Both the position numbers and the translations under genes were made by a program. Of a DNA stretch of 64,000 nt, positions 1 to 7,054 are shown piece after piece. Origin of the DNA: Paenibacillus elgii NBRC 100335 (GTDB lineage Bacteria > Bacillota > Bacilli > Paenibacillales > NBRC-103111); NCBI RefSeq assembly GCF_004000865.1, contig NZ_BIMB01000001.1, positions 124,001-188,000 on the forward strand. Direction: 5' to 3'. The stretch's first letter is position 1. Every line of letters begins with the position of its first letter. Below the pieces are notes generated by a model, which had not been told where the DNA came from, made no database searches, and worked only from the letters and a program-made list of their open reading frames with translations.

Positions 1-390
1 CTGGAAGCCGGAGCGTCGTACTTGGTGACTCCGAACACGGACGAGCAGGTGATCCGTTACGCTGCGGAGCGCGGCGTTCCGATTTTCCCGGGAGCGATGA
101 CACCGACGGAAGTTGTAAAAGCATGGAAAGCCGGGGCGACGGCGGTGAAAATATTTCCGGGCGCCAGCCTCGGAATTGGCTATTTCAAGGAATTGATGGG
201 CCCGCTGAATCACATCCCGATGATGGCGGTTGGCGGCGTGAACGAGGATAATATCGCCGAGTTTATGAAGATCGGCTGCTACGGGGTCGGCATCGGCGGC
301 TCACTCGTGAACCTGAAAGAAATCGCCGCCGGTAACTTTGGCTGGGTGCGTGACAAAGCGGCCCGGCTCGTAGAGCGGTCCAGAAGCTGA
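1..390 (+). CDS. eda: 2-dehydro-3-deoxyphosphogluconate (KDPG) aldolase, C-terminal part
   Basis: The reading frame is open from base 1, so the 5' end lies outside the window and about 129 codons remain. The enzyme family cleaves KDPG to pyruvate and glyceraldehyde 3-phosphate in the Entner-Doudoroff and hexuronate routes, in the cytoplasm. Visible family features are VTPNTDEQV, FPGAMTPTE, the Schiff-base lysine in AVKIFPGA, and the phosphate-binding AVGGV near the end. The gene ends at TGA with no clear terminator, and the next gene lies on the other strand, so it is the last gene of whatever operon precedes it. Confidence 0.88.
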   Translation: MEAGASYLVTPNTDEQVIRYAAERGVPIFPGAMTPTEVVKAWKAGATAVKIFPGASLGIGYFKELMGPLNHIPMMAVGGVNEDNIAEFMKIGCYGVGIGGSLVNLKEIAAGNFGWVRDKAARLVERSRS

Positions 391-1030
391 ATCGCATCGG
401 AGAGGAGCCTGCTGACTCATAGCAACATGCGCATTAACCTCATCGGCACTTCCGGCACAAGTGATTAAGGGTTCCTAAGCGATGAAAGTTAGAAATGGCG
501 AGTTGTAGAGTTATAAGCTGCATTAGGCTTTACATGTGGCGAGTGGCAGGTTACAAATTGAAGCGTTAAGCGATGGGTATCACAGCGGACGGTTACAAGT
601 GCCGATCTACAAATGGCGAATTACGAACCGAGAGAGTTATCGGCCGAGAGACGGGATGGCGAGCGGCGGCATGCTCTTGGGCGCATGTAACTTGGCCCCA
701 AGGCAAAATAGCGGAACTGCCGTGCGTTATTCGATTGGATTTCGTCGGCATATCCTCGATAGCGGAACCGGAAGTACCTTAATGCCTTCGTTCTCGGCAG
801 CTTGAACATTTTTCGACAAGGTTAATGCACTTTGAGTTCCGCTATGTACTCGTCAACGGCCCAAAGCATTCAAATAACTCATCCGGGTTCCTCTATTTTT
901 AAGCCCTACCGACAGCCCCCTTGCTGGCATCCCGGATTTCGCATAGTGAGGACAGGTAAAACGTACCCTGTCGTGAAAAGGAAATCAAGCCGATGGCCCG
1001 CAGGAAGCCGAAAATGAGCTGCATACTCTA
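391..1030. other. gene-free stretch with degenerate repeats
   Basis: No frame here has coding character or a convincing ribosome site. The segment 490-680 carries several imperfect ATGGCGAGTTAC-like units, and 708-845 carries three copies of an ATAGCGGAAC motif, two direct and one inverted. The rest shows nothing recognisable. It looks like decayed or repeat-derived intergenic DNA. Confidence 0.6.
708..845. repeat. three-copy ATAGCGGAAC element, two direct, one inverted
   Basis: ATAGCGGAACT followed by GTGCGTTAT lies at 708-730. ATAGCGGAAC followed by AGTACCTTAATG lies at 759-784. The inverted copy AATGCAC...AGTTCCGCTAT lies at 824-845. The outer copies could form a long stem. This looks like a short dispersed intergenic repeat rather than a gene; other genomic copies cannot be checked here. 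Confidence 0.5.
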
Positions 1031-1070
1031 AAAAAACGGCGGCCCTCCATAGCTGGAGGCCGCCTTTTTG
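1031..1070. terminator. intrinsic terminator, bidirectional
   Basis: A strong hairpin pairs GGCGGCC-TCCA with TGGA-GGCCGCC (one bulged C) around a TAGC loop. It is flanked by A6 on the left and T5 on the right. It mainly serves the minus-strand flavoprotein gene that ends at 1076. Confidence 0.85.
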
Positions 1071-1075
1071 CACAT

Positions 1076-1645
1076 TTATGCTTTTAACACGTCATGGTCA
1101 ACATACCGTTCGCCGTTCAGCTCGCTGATCAAATTGATCGCAACCTTGGCCCCGTCGCCCGCGGTAATGATCGTATGCACGCTCACGCCCGCTGCGGTCC
1201 CGGCCGCCCAAATGCCCGGCACGTTCGTCTTCCCCTCCGGGGTAGCGTCGACTACGGTCTTGATCCGCGGCTCGGTTCCCGGCTTCGTATTCACGCCAAT
1301 CTGCTGTGCCAGCTCGGCGTTCAGCCCCGTGGCGAGCACGACATGCTTCGCTTCGTAGCTTCCGTTCTCCGTCTCCAAGCGGAATCCTTCGCCTTCCTTC
1401 GCAACGGCGACGACTTTGCCTTGCACCAGCTCGGCTCCGAACTTGGCCGCCTGCTTCTTCCCAATCTCCACCAGATCCGGCCCGGTAATCTCGGCTACGC
1501 CGTAGTGGTTCTCCACCCAAGCGCGCTTCGTAATGCTCTGATCGCTATCAATCACCAGCGTCTTCTTGCCCGCCTTCGCCGTGAAGAGGGCCGCGCTTGC
1601 TCCTGCAGGTCCTGCTCCGATAATCGCTACATCGTAAGACATCAT
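1076..1645 (-). CDS. short FAD-binding oxidoreductase, thioredoxin-reductase-like
   Basis: The 189-aa protein has an N-terminal Rossmann dinucleotide-binding motif (YDVAIIGAGPAGASAA, about residues 4-19), an acidic residue after the second strand, an ATG motif (VVLATG) and a C-terminal TrxB-like segment (GIWAAGTAAG). At about 190 residues it lacks the inserted NADPH domain of classical thioredoxin reductases (about 310 aa), so it is a single-domain FAD protein. There is no CxxC redox centre, so disulfide reductase activity is unlikely. GGGAGG precedes a double ATG. The substrate is unknown. It lies 71 nt downstream of the histidine kinase gene and could be co-transcribed. Confidence 0.8.
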   Translation of the reverse strand: MMSYDVAIIGAGPAGASAALFTAKAGKKTLVIDSDQSITKRAWVENHYGVAEITGPDLVEIGKKQAAKFGAELVQGKVVAVAKEGEGFRLETENGSYEAKHVVLATGLNAELAQQIGVNTKPGTEPRIKTVVDATPEGKTNVPGIWAAGTAAGVSVHTIITAGDGAKVAINLISELNGERYVDHDVLKA

Positions 1646-1716
1646 TCATCCTCCCTTTCCAGAAAGTGAAAAAGTCGAACGTGCGAATGGATGCGGATTC
1701 GCCCCGATCTTTTCCA

Positions 1717-3183
1717 TTATCCCCCATTGGAATCGGGCTTGTCAAATGACGTGCCGGGTGCTTCCGCCCCTTGTGCTTCGGCCTCTTCCAACGGCAACCG
1801 GACCGTTACCGTCGTTCCTTCCCCTTCTGCCGAGTCGAGCCGAATCGAGCCTTGGTGCAGGTCAACGATTTCCCGGCAAATGGCGAGTCCGATGCCGGTT
1901 CCTTCCGCTTTCGGGTCCGCCTGATAAAACTTCGTTTGGACGTTCCCCAGATGCTCGCGCGATATCCCGATACCGTTATCTGCAATGCGCACGACGGCGT
2001 CCCGGTCCTCCCGTTCCAGAAAAATGTCAATGCTTCCGTCCGGCCTGGTAAATTTGATCGCGTTATCGATCAAATTCAAACAAACCTGCTTCAGCCGATT
2101 CGTATCCCCGATGACCGTCACAGGTTCGGAAGGTACGCTCAGTCGAAGGTCGATCCGCTTTTGCTCCGCCTTGGAACGCATTTGCAGCACCGCCTCCCCC
2201 AGCAGCTCGTTCATCGGCACCCGGGCGAGATCAAGGGTAATGCTTTTCTGGTGCAGCCTGGAGAAGTCAAGCAGCTCCTCGACGAGACCGATCAAGCGGT
2301 CGGTTTCCTTCGCGATAATGCCGAGCCCGAGCCGCGTCTCTTCCTTATCGTCCATACCGCCGGTCAGAATCGTTTCGCTCCAGCCCTTAATGCTGCTCAG
2401 CGGCGTCCGAATCTCGTGAGAAATCGAAGAAATAAAATCGTTCTTCAGCGCTTCGCTGCGCACGATCTCACGGGCCATATAATTCAGCGTCCCCGCCAGC
2501 TCGCCGATCTCATTGTCATACGATTCATTAACCCGTACATCGAAGCGGCCTTTGGCCATCTCGGCAGATGCGGCCGTCATCCGTTTGATCGGCCGGACGA
2601 TCGAATTGGCGAAGGGAAGGCTGACGAGCAGCACCAGCAGTAGCACGACACCGCCGACGCCGGCCGATACGGCGTAAATCGTGCGCAGCACCCGGTCTAC
2701 CTCTGTCAAGGAAGTTACATACCGGATCACCGCCAGCGTCTGCCCTTGATAGACGAGCGGATTAGAGACGGCCATCACGCGCTCGTTGGTTACCGCTTGA
2801 TTCCCGGTCCATACCCCCGTCCGGCCTTCCCAAGCCTCCTTCACATCGCTTGTCCGAATGCTCTCCTGAATGGCAAAGCCGCTGGATGCCGCCAGAACCG
2901 TACCATTACGGTCCACAATTTCCAGCTCCGCCGTTTCGTATGCAAAATACTGCACCATGCGGTTCAAATGCTGGCTCAAATTATTGTAAAACAAATCCCC
3001 CGCAAAATTGGCGTAAAAGTTCGCCGAGACGACGGCATGGTTGGTCAGCACATTGGCGATGCCGTTATAATAAAACTGGCGGACGGCAAAGAAGAAGACG
3101 CCTTCCATCAGAAGGAGCGTCAACAGAACGATCCCCAAAAAGCGCATGACGACCTGCCGCCTCAGACTTCTCCGCAGCTTCAT
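1717..3183 (-). CDS. membrane sensor histidine kinase (PhoR/ResE type)
   Basis: This is a two-component kinase of about 488 aa. It has a membrane helix near residues 12-34, an extracellular sensor region to about 170, a second helix near 170-192, a HAMP linker (SIVRPIKRM), a dimerisation box with the phospho-accepting histidine (SSISHEIRTPLSS), and an ATPase domain with N box DNAIKFT, G1 DNGIGIS and G2 GTGIGLA. I place the start at 3183 because its ATG forms an ATGA overlap with the stop of the response regulator; an in-frame upstream start would intrude 45 nt into that gene. It is the third gene of a lipoprotein-regulator-kinase operon. The signal is unknown. Confidence 0.93.
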   Translation of the reverse strand: MKLRRSLRRQVVMRFLGIVLLTLLLMEGVFFFAVRQFYYNGIANVLTNHAVVSANFYANFAGDLFYNNLSQHLNRMVQYFAYETAELEIVDRNGTVLAASSGFAIQESIRTSDVKEAWEGRTGVWTGNQAVTNERVMAVSNPLVYQGQTLAVIRYVTSLTEVDRVLRTIYAVSAGVGGVVLLLVLLVSLPFANSIVRPIKRMTAASAEMAKGRFDVRVNESYDNEIGELAGTLNYMAREIVRSEALKNDFISSISHEIRTPLSSIKGWSETILTGGMDDKEETRLGLGIIAKETDRLIGLVEELLDFSRLHQKSITLDLARVPMNELLGEAVLQMRSKAEQKRIDLRLSVPSEPVTVIGDTNRLKQVCLNLIDNAIKFTRPDGSIDIFLEREDRDAVVRIADNGIGISREHLGNVQTKFYQADPKAEGTGIGLAICREIVDLHQGSIRLDSAEGEGTTVTVRLPLEEAEAQGAEAPGTSFDKPDSNGG

Positions 3184-3887
3184 GTCGAGGCGTCCCGCCC
3201 TTGCCAGCGGTAGCCGAAGCCCCATACCGTCTCGATAAATTTCGGAGCGGACGGGTCCTCCTCTACTTTTTGACGGAGCCTGCGGATGTTGACATCGACG
3301 ATTTTCGGATCTCCGATGTATTGGACGCCCCAGATCTCATCGAGCAGATCGTTTCGGCTCAGTGGGGAACCTTCTTTTTCAATTAGACGCTGAATCAAAG
3401 CAAACTCGGTCGGAGTCAGATCGATCCGTTCTCCATTCTTGCGGAGCTCGACTTTCTCCGGATGAATTTCGAACGGCCCGGAGCGCAGCGTGCCGCTGTC
3501 CTCCCCGCCAGCCGGCTGCCTGCGGACACGGCGTAGCAGCGACCCGATACGCGCCATCAGTTCCCCCGGACTGAACGGCTTGCCGATATGATCGTCCGCT
3601 CCGAGCGACAGCCCCATCACTTTGTCCTGCTCCTGTACCTTGGCAGTCAAGAAGATGATGCCGATCCGCTCGTTAAACTCCCGCACCCGACGGCACACCT
3701 CGAAGCCATCGATCCCCGGCACCATGACGTCGAGCAGCGCAATATCGAAGCTGTCGTCCTGCTTCAGCAGCGCCAGCGCCTCGTCCCCGGTAACCGCCTC
3801 CGTAATGTCGTACCCCTGCCGCCTCAAATTGACAACGACAAAGCTGCGAATCGAATCTTCGTCTTCCAGAATAAGTATTTTACTCAT
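3180..3887 (-). CDS. OmpR/PhoB-family response regulator
   Basis: The 235-aa protein has a receiver domain with the acidic cluster E8-D9-E10, phosphoacceptor D53 (LLDVMVPG), T81 and K103 (GKPFSP). A winged-helix DNA-binding domain follows from about residue 130 (LTPTEFALIQRLIEK, VDVNIRRLRQKVE, GFGYRW). It overlaps the kinase gene by ATGA and the upstream lipoprotein gene by 8 nt, so the three are translationally coupled. A plausible target is its own promoter, where TTTTGTYA units repeat with an 11-bp period on the minus strand (5332-5350). Confidence 0.95.
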   Translation of the reverse strand: MSKILILEDEDSIRSFVVVNLRRQGYDITEAVTGDEALALLKQDDSFDIALLDVMVPGIDGFEVCRRVREFNERIGIIFLTAKVQEQDKVMGLSLGADDHIGKPFSPGELMARIGSLLRRVRRQPAGGEDSGTLRSGPFEIHPEKVELRKNGERIDLTPTEFALIQRLIEKEGSPLSRNDLLDEIWGVQYIGDPKIVDVNIRRLRQKVEEDPSAPKFIETVWGFGYRWQGRDAST

Positions 3888-5148
3888 TCGTCAGGCTCCC
3901 CCCTCCGGCTCTTGCTTCCGATAACAAGCGGAAAAAGCTTCGATAAGCCGCCCCGTTCGCATCGATGGCATATACTTGATCCATCGTTCGGCTCAACACG
4001 ATCCATGACTTGTTGTCATCCGTCCATTCCGCCTGCGGGAATACCCGAATCTCGGCCAGCAGCTTCCCGTCTCCGGTATCCACGAAACGAACGGAAGTCT
4101 CCGACTTCTTCACTGTAAACCGGCCTTTCCACTCCGGCGGAATATCAAAGGTATACCCGTATTCGCCGCTATAGTAACGTTCCAGCCCCGTCGTAAGTCC
4201 CCGTCCGCCATCCCATTTGGCAAAGGTCTCGATCCAAGGGATGTTGGCCATCGCCTCGTTCTCGTAGCCCGGCGGATCGTACATGCCGGATATTTCGATG
4301 ATGCCGTCACCGTCGGCGTCTTCGCTTTTGCCCGAGTAGGCTTTGTAAGTCGTTTGTGGATTAAGCGCCCGCTTGAGCTTCCCTCCCTCGTACACAAGCA
4401 GCTCGGTATACGAGGAATGAGCGCCTACCGAAGCATCGAGCACGACGCCCCGCTTGTCCGCCGACACGCGCCCTCCGAGCACGTTATAATAATCGTTCAC
4501 GGTCGAATCCAAACGGACGCTTCCCAGCTTGCGAAGCTCGTTATCATATTGGTAGAGGGTTGCGTTGGACGATACTCCCCTGTCGTGTACAATGACCGTT
4601 ACATCTTTCTTTCCGTCTCCGTTCAGATCGTCGATGACATAGTCCGTATAGGGCAGCTCCACCTTTTTCACCATCCGTCCGGCCTCCCAGGAATAGACCG
4701 CCAAGCCTTTGGCCGATTCCGCTCCCGTCGAATAGCCCGCGATAACATCCTTCCGGCCCTTCTGCACCACATCGTCGAACGTCAGCGAATCCAGCTCGAA
4801 GCCGGCGCCCTCGAACCGGTCAAGACGCTGCCACGAGCCGTCCTTTATTCTCCATATTTCGCCATTCAGCTGTTCCTTGTTTTTGATCTTATAAAAGAAT
4901 ACCGCTTCCTCGCTGCCGTCACCGTCCAAATCGATCAGCGAGAACGCTCCCTTCTGCTCCGCCTTGCGGGGGCGGATCAACGCCGCGCCTTCCGGCAGCG
5001 ACCGTTCGATCGTCAGCTTCAGCGCCTCCTGCTCGGCCGGTAGCTTCGGCAGCCGCATATATGCCCCCGGCTGCTCCATGAAGCCGCAGCCCGTACAGCC
5101 TAAAACCAGCGCCAGCCAAGCCGCCGCCGCTTTTCTCTTCATTGTCAT
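3880..5148 (-). CDS. lipoprotein with calcium-loop-like (VCBS/FG-GAP-type) repeats
   Basis: The 422-aa secreted protein has a lipoprotein signal (MTMKRKAAAAWLALVLGC); C18 or C21 would be the lipidated cysteine. Three acidic loops, DLDGDGSEE, DLNGDGKKD and DADGDGIIE, resemble calcium-binding beta-propeller repeats. No catalytic motif is recognised. It starts with GGGGAG spaced well from the ATG at 5148 and overlaps the response regulator by 8 nt. Co-expression with a sensor kinase suggests an outer-surface accessory or signal-modulating role, which is inference only. Confidence 0.8.
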   Translation of the reverse strand: MTMKRKAAAAWLALVLGCTGCGFMEQPGAYMRLPKLPAEQEALKLTIERSLPEGAALIRPRKAEQKGAFSLIDLDGDGSEEAVFFYKIKNKEQLNGEIWRIKDGSWQRLDRFEGAGFELDSLTFDDVVQKGRKDVIAGYSTGAESAKGLAVYSWEAGRMVKKVELPYTDYVIDDLNGDGKKDVTVIVHDRGVSSNATLYQYDNELRKLGSVRLDSTVNDYYNVLGGRVSADKRGVVLDASVGAHSSYTELLVYEGGKLKRALNPQTTYKAYSGKSEDADGDGIIEISGMYDPPGYENEAMANIPWIETFAKWDGGRGLTTGLERYYSGEYGYTFDIPPEWKGRFTVKKSETSVRFVDTGDGKLLAEIRVFPQAEWTDDNKSWIVLSRTMDQVYAIDANGAAYRSFFRLLSEARAGGGSLTNE

Positions 5149-5242
5149 ATGTCACTCCCCAAGCGGTGGTCCGAACGTCGGGTTTCGTTTTTTTTCACAT
5201 GATAGCCTTTCCTTCTGCAAAAATCAATCGACGTGGCCGGAA

Positions 5243-5270
5243 TACGTGTGATTCGGTACGTGTGATTCGG
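5243..5270. repeat. exact 14-bp tandem duplication
   Basis: TACGTGTGATTCGG occurs twice head to tail (5243-5256 and 5257-5270) in the divergent region between the lipoprotein operon and the LCP gene, probably in the leader of the lipoprotein operon. Confidence 0.9.
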
Positions 5271-5331
5271 CTCATTTTAGGGTAAAAAAGAGTACCTCTC
5301 CCCATTGTAATCGTTTGTCGAAAGAAGAAGG

Positions 5332-5350
5332 TAACAAAACGATGACAAAA
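5332..5350. promoter_or_regulatory. candidate response-regulator binding repeats
   Basis: TAACAAAA (5332-5339) and TGACAAAA (5343-5350) repeat with an exact 11-bp phase, the arrangement OmpR/PhoP-family regulators bind. They lie about 185 bp upstream of the lipoprotein start. A TACAAT on the minus strand (5304-5309) could be the -10 element. The site is inferred from pattern only. Confidence 0.35.
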
Positions 5351-5374
5351 GAATTGGCGAATTTTTAATATTTT

Positions 5375-5402
5375 TGTAACCTTTTGCTCCATGTTTTGCG
5401 TT
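5375..5402 (+). promoter_or_regulatory. possible ECF-sigma promoter of the LCP gene
   Basis: TGTAACCTTTT at 5375-5385 and GCGTTA at 5398-5403 resemble the AAC/CGT elements of extracytoplasmic-function sigma promoters, which commonly drive LCP genes in Bacilli. The AAC-to-CGT gap is 18, one longer than usual, so this is tentative. Confidence 0.3.
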
Positions 5403-5449
5403 ATTATGTTAGACAGTGTTTCGAAAGAGCCTTGACAGGAGGTTGAATG

Positions 5450-6577
5450 ATGGTTCCTTCCCGACAAAATCTAACGATCAAACCCCGCAAAACGTTGCGG
5501 AATGTCATTATAGGTCTTTCCCTGCTTGGCGCAGGCGCTGTTGCTTACGCCGGGTATCTGCTGCATCAAGCCGACAAGGCGCTTGAAAATATGTCCGTTG
5601 CCCCGCCGGTAAAGACGACCCAGCAAGGATTGAACGGTCTGGTTGGTTCTACGGAGAACTTCAAGCCGATGACCTTTTTGCTGACAGGGATCGACAGCCG
5701 CGAAGGCAGCGGCGGCACGCTGAACACCGATGTGCTGATGCTTGTCTCGCTGAATCCGGAGACCCGCTCCGCTACAATCGTTTCCATCCCCCGCGATCTG
5801 GAGATGAAGCCGAGGGAGTTCGGCCTTTCCAGCCAAAAAGCGAACTACTATTACGCGTACTATTACATACAAGACAAGGACACCGCGATTCAGAAGACGA
5901 AAGAGCTGTACGGCAACATGTTCAACGTGCCGATCGATTATATGGCGGCGATCAATTTCGACGGCTTCCGCAATGTCGTCGACGAGCTCGGCGGAATCGA
6001 AATGAACGTCGATATGGATATGCGCTACGTCGATGATGAAGACGGTACGGATATCAATCTGAAAAAAGGGTTTCAGACGTTAAACGGCAAGCAAACGCTC
6101 GATTTCTTACGTTACCGCAAATCCAACCGGGGCACCGAAGAGTCCTCGGACCTCGCCCGCAACCAGCGCCAGCAGGAAGTGCTCGATAAGCTGCTGCAAA
6201 AAATGACGTCGTTCAGCGGGATGACCCAATGGAGCGGATTGCTGAAAATCGCCGGAGAAAGCGTAAAAACGGATATCCCTGCTGACGAGCTTCGCCGGTT
6301 TGTGCTCTCCTTCCAAAAGCTGAAGCCCGACCATATCGAGTTCATCCATCTGGACGGACGGTGGGACAGCCCTTTCATTGTCGTAAAAGAAGACGAGCTT
6401 ACCGCAGCGATCGCCTCTTTGCGGACGCAGCGGGGCCTTCCGGCCGAAATCCCGGGGACTACCGTGACCGGTTCGACCTACAGCTTGTACAGCAAGCGCT
6501 TCGGAATCGATCCGGCTCCCATGAAAATCAAAGAAAAGGAAACCGATACGATGACCAAGAACGGCAGGTCCCGCTAA
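5450..6577 (+). CDS. LytR-CpsA-Psr (LCP) family wall-polymer ligase
   Basis: The 375-aa membrane protein has a cytoplasmic N-terminus, one helix at about residues 17-38 (VIIGLSLLGAGAVAYAGYLL) and an extracellular LCP domain. Family motifs are FLLTGIDSR, TDVLMLVSL, IVSIPRDL, the arginine-rich DFLRYRK segment and the Q-R-Q-QEVL segment. LCP enzymes transfer undecaprenyl-linked polymers such as teichoic acid or capsule to peptidoglycan. Two adjacent ATGs exist; AGGAGG at 5437-5442 is 4 nt from the first (5447) and 7 nt from the second, so I prefer 5450. It is divergent from the two-component operon. Confidence 0.92.
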   Translation: MVPSRQNLTIKPRKTLRNVIIGLSLLGAGAVAYAGYLLHQADKALENMSVAPPVKTTQQGLNGLVGSTENFKPMTFLLTGIDSREGSGGTLNTDVLMLVSLNPETRSATIVSIPRDLEMKPREFGLSSQKANYYYAYYYIQDKDTAIQKTKELYGNMFNVPIDYMAAINFDGFRNVVDELGGIEMNVDMDMRYVDDEDGTDINLKKGFQTLNGKQTLDFLRYRKSNRGTEESSDLARNQRQQEVLDKLLQKMTSFSGMTQWSGLLKIAGESVKTDIPADELRRFVLSFQKLKPDHIEFIHLDGRWDSPFIVVKEDELTAAIASLRTQRGLPAEIPGTTVTGSTYSLYSKRFGIDPAPMKIKEKETDTMTKNGRSR

Positions 6578-6602
6578 CCGCGGCAGACCTGCTGTTTTTT
6601 TA
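6563..6602 (+). terminator. intrinsic terminator of the LCP gene
   Basis: GCAGGTC (6564-6570, inside the last codons) pairs with GACCTGC (6586-6592) and is followed by TG and a run of T. Confidence 0.75.
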
Positions 6603-6719
6603 TCTATTTTCTATAAATTAGGCGCTATGATTATAGAAAACGGAATCCCCGGTGCATAGCTATATAGTATAAATTTACAGGCGTGATAGATGATAGTCAG
6701 CCGAAGGGAGGTCCATCCC

Positions 6720-6932
6720 ATGCTAGTCAATTTACTGGTCATCTGCTTAGCGGGAATTTCGATATATGTTCTGCTGAAACCACCGTCCGCGAAGCGGCAC
6801 AAGCAGTCCGAGCCGTCGGGGATCGTCGCCGATGAACGCCCCGCCTTCGAACTCGCGGCCGTCCATTTGAACGAGCTTTCCGCCGCTCCCTGTCAACAGC
6901 TCGGCTCAGAAAGCATTCCGTTGAACAAGTAA
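6720..6932 (+). CDS. small single-helix membrane protein
   Basis: The 70-aa protein is not assigned to a family I recognise. One N-terminal helix (LVNLLVICLAGISIYVLL) is followed by a basic stop-transfer patch (KPPSAKRHKQ) and a polar tail. The start at 6720 is set by GGGAGGT at 6706-6712 with 7-nt spacing; an in-frame ATG 30 nt upstream has no ribosome site. Coding status rests on the good ribosome site and the anchor-like sequence. Confidence 0.6.
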   Translation: MLVNLLVICLAGISIYVLLKPPSAKRHKQSEPSGIVADERPAFELAAVHLNELSAAPCQQLGSESIPLNK

Positions 6933-7000
6933 CCGCCGGAATTCGAACATGCGTTCCAGTACTAGATGAAATTAGTACTTATCCCCTCCCCCCCGTTCCC

Positions 7001-7015
7001 TTACAATTATTGTAA
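7001..7015. promoter_or_regulatory. perfect 7-1-7 palindrome, Fur-superfamily-like operator
   Basis: TTACAATTATTGTAA is a perfect 7-1-7 inverted repeat 40 bp upstream of the following gene. It differs from the PerR consensus TTATAATNATTATAA at two symmetric positions and is further from the Fur and Zur consensus sequences. It could bind PerR or a relative, or partly act as a -10 element (TACAAT). Confidence 0.45.
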
Positions 7016-7054
7016 CTAAGTACGGAACACGATATCGGGGGAGGAACGTTAAGC

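Noticed and set aside
536-1017. Several short frames near the left end
   Set aside because: They overlap the degenerate repeats on both strands and lack ribosome sites.
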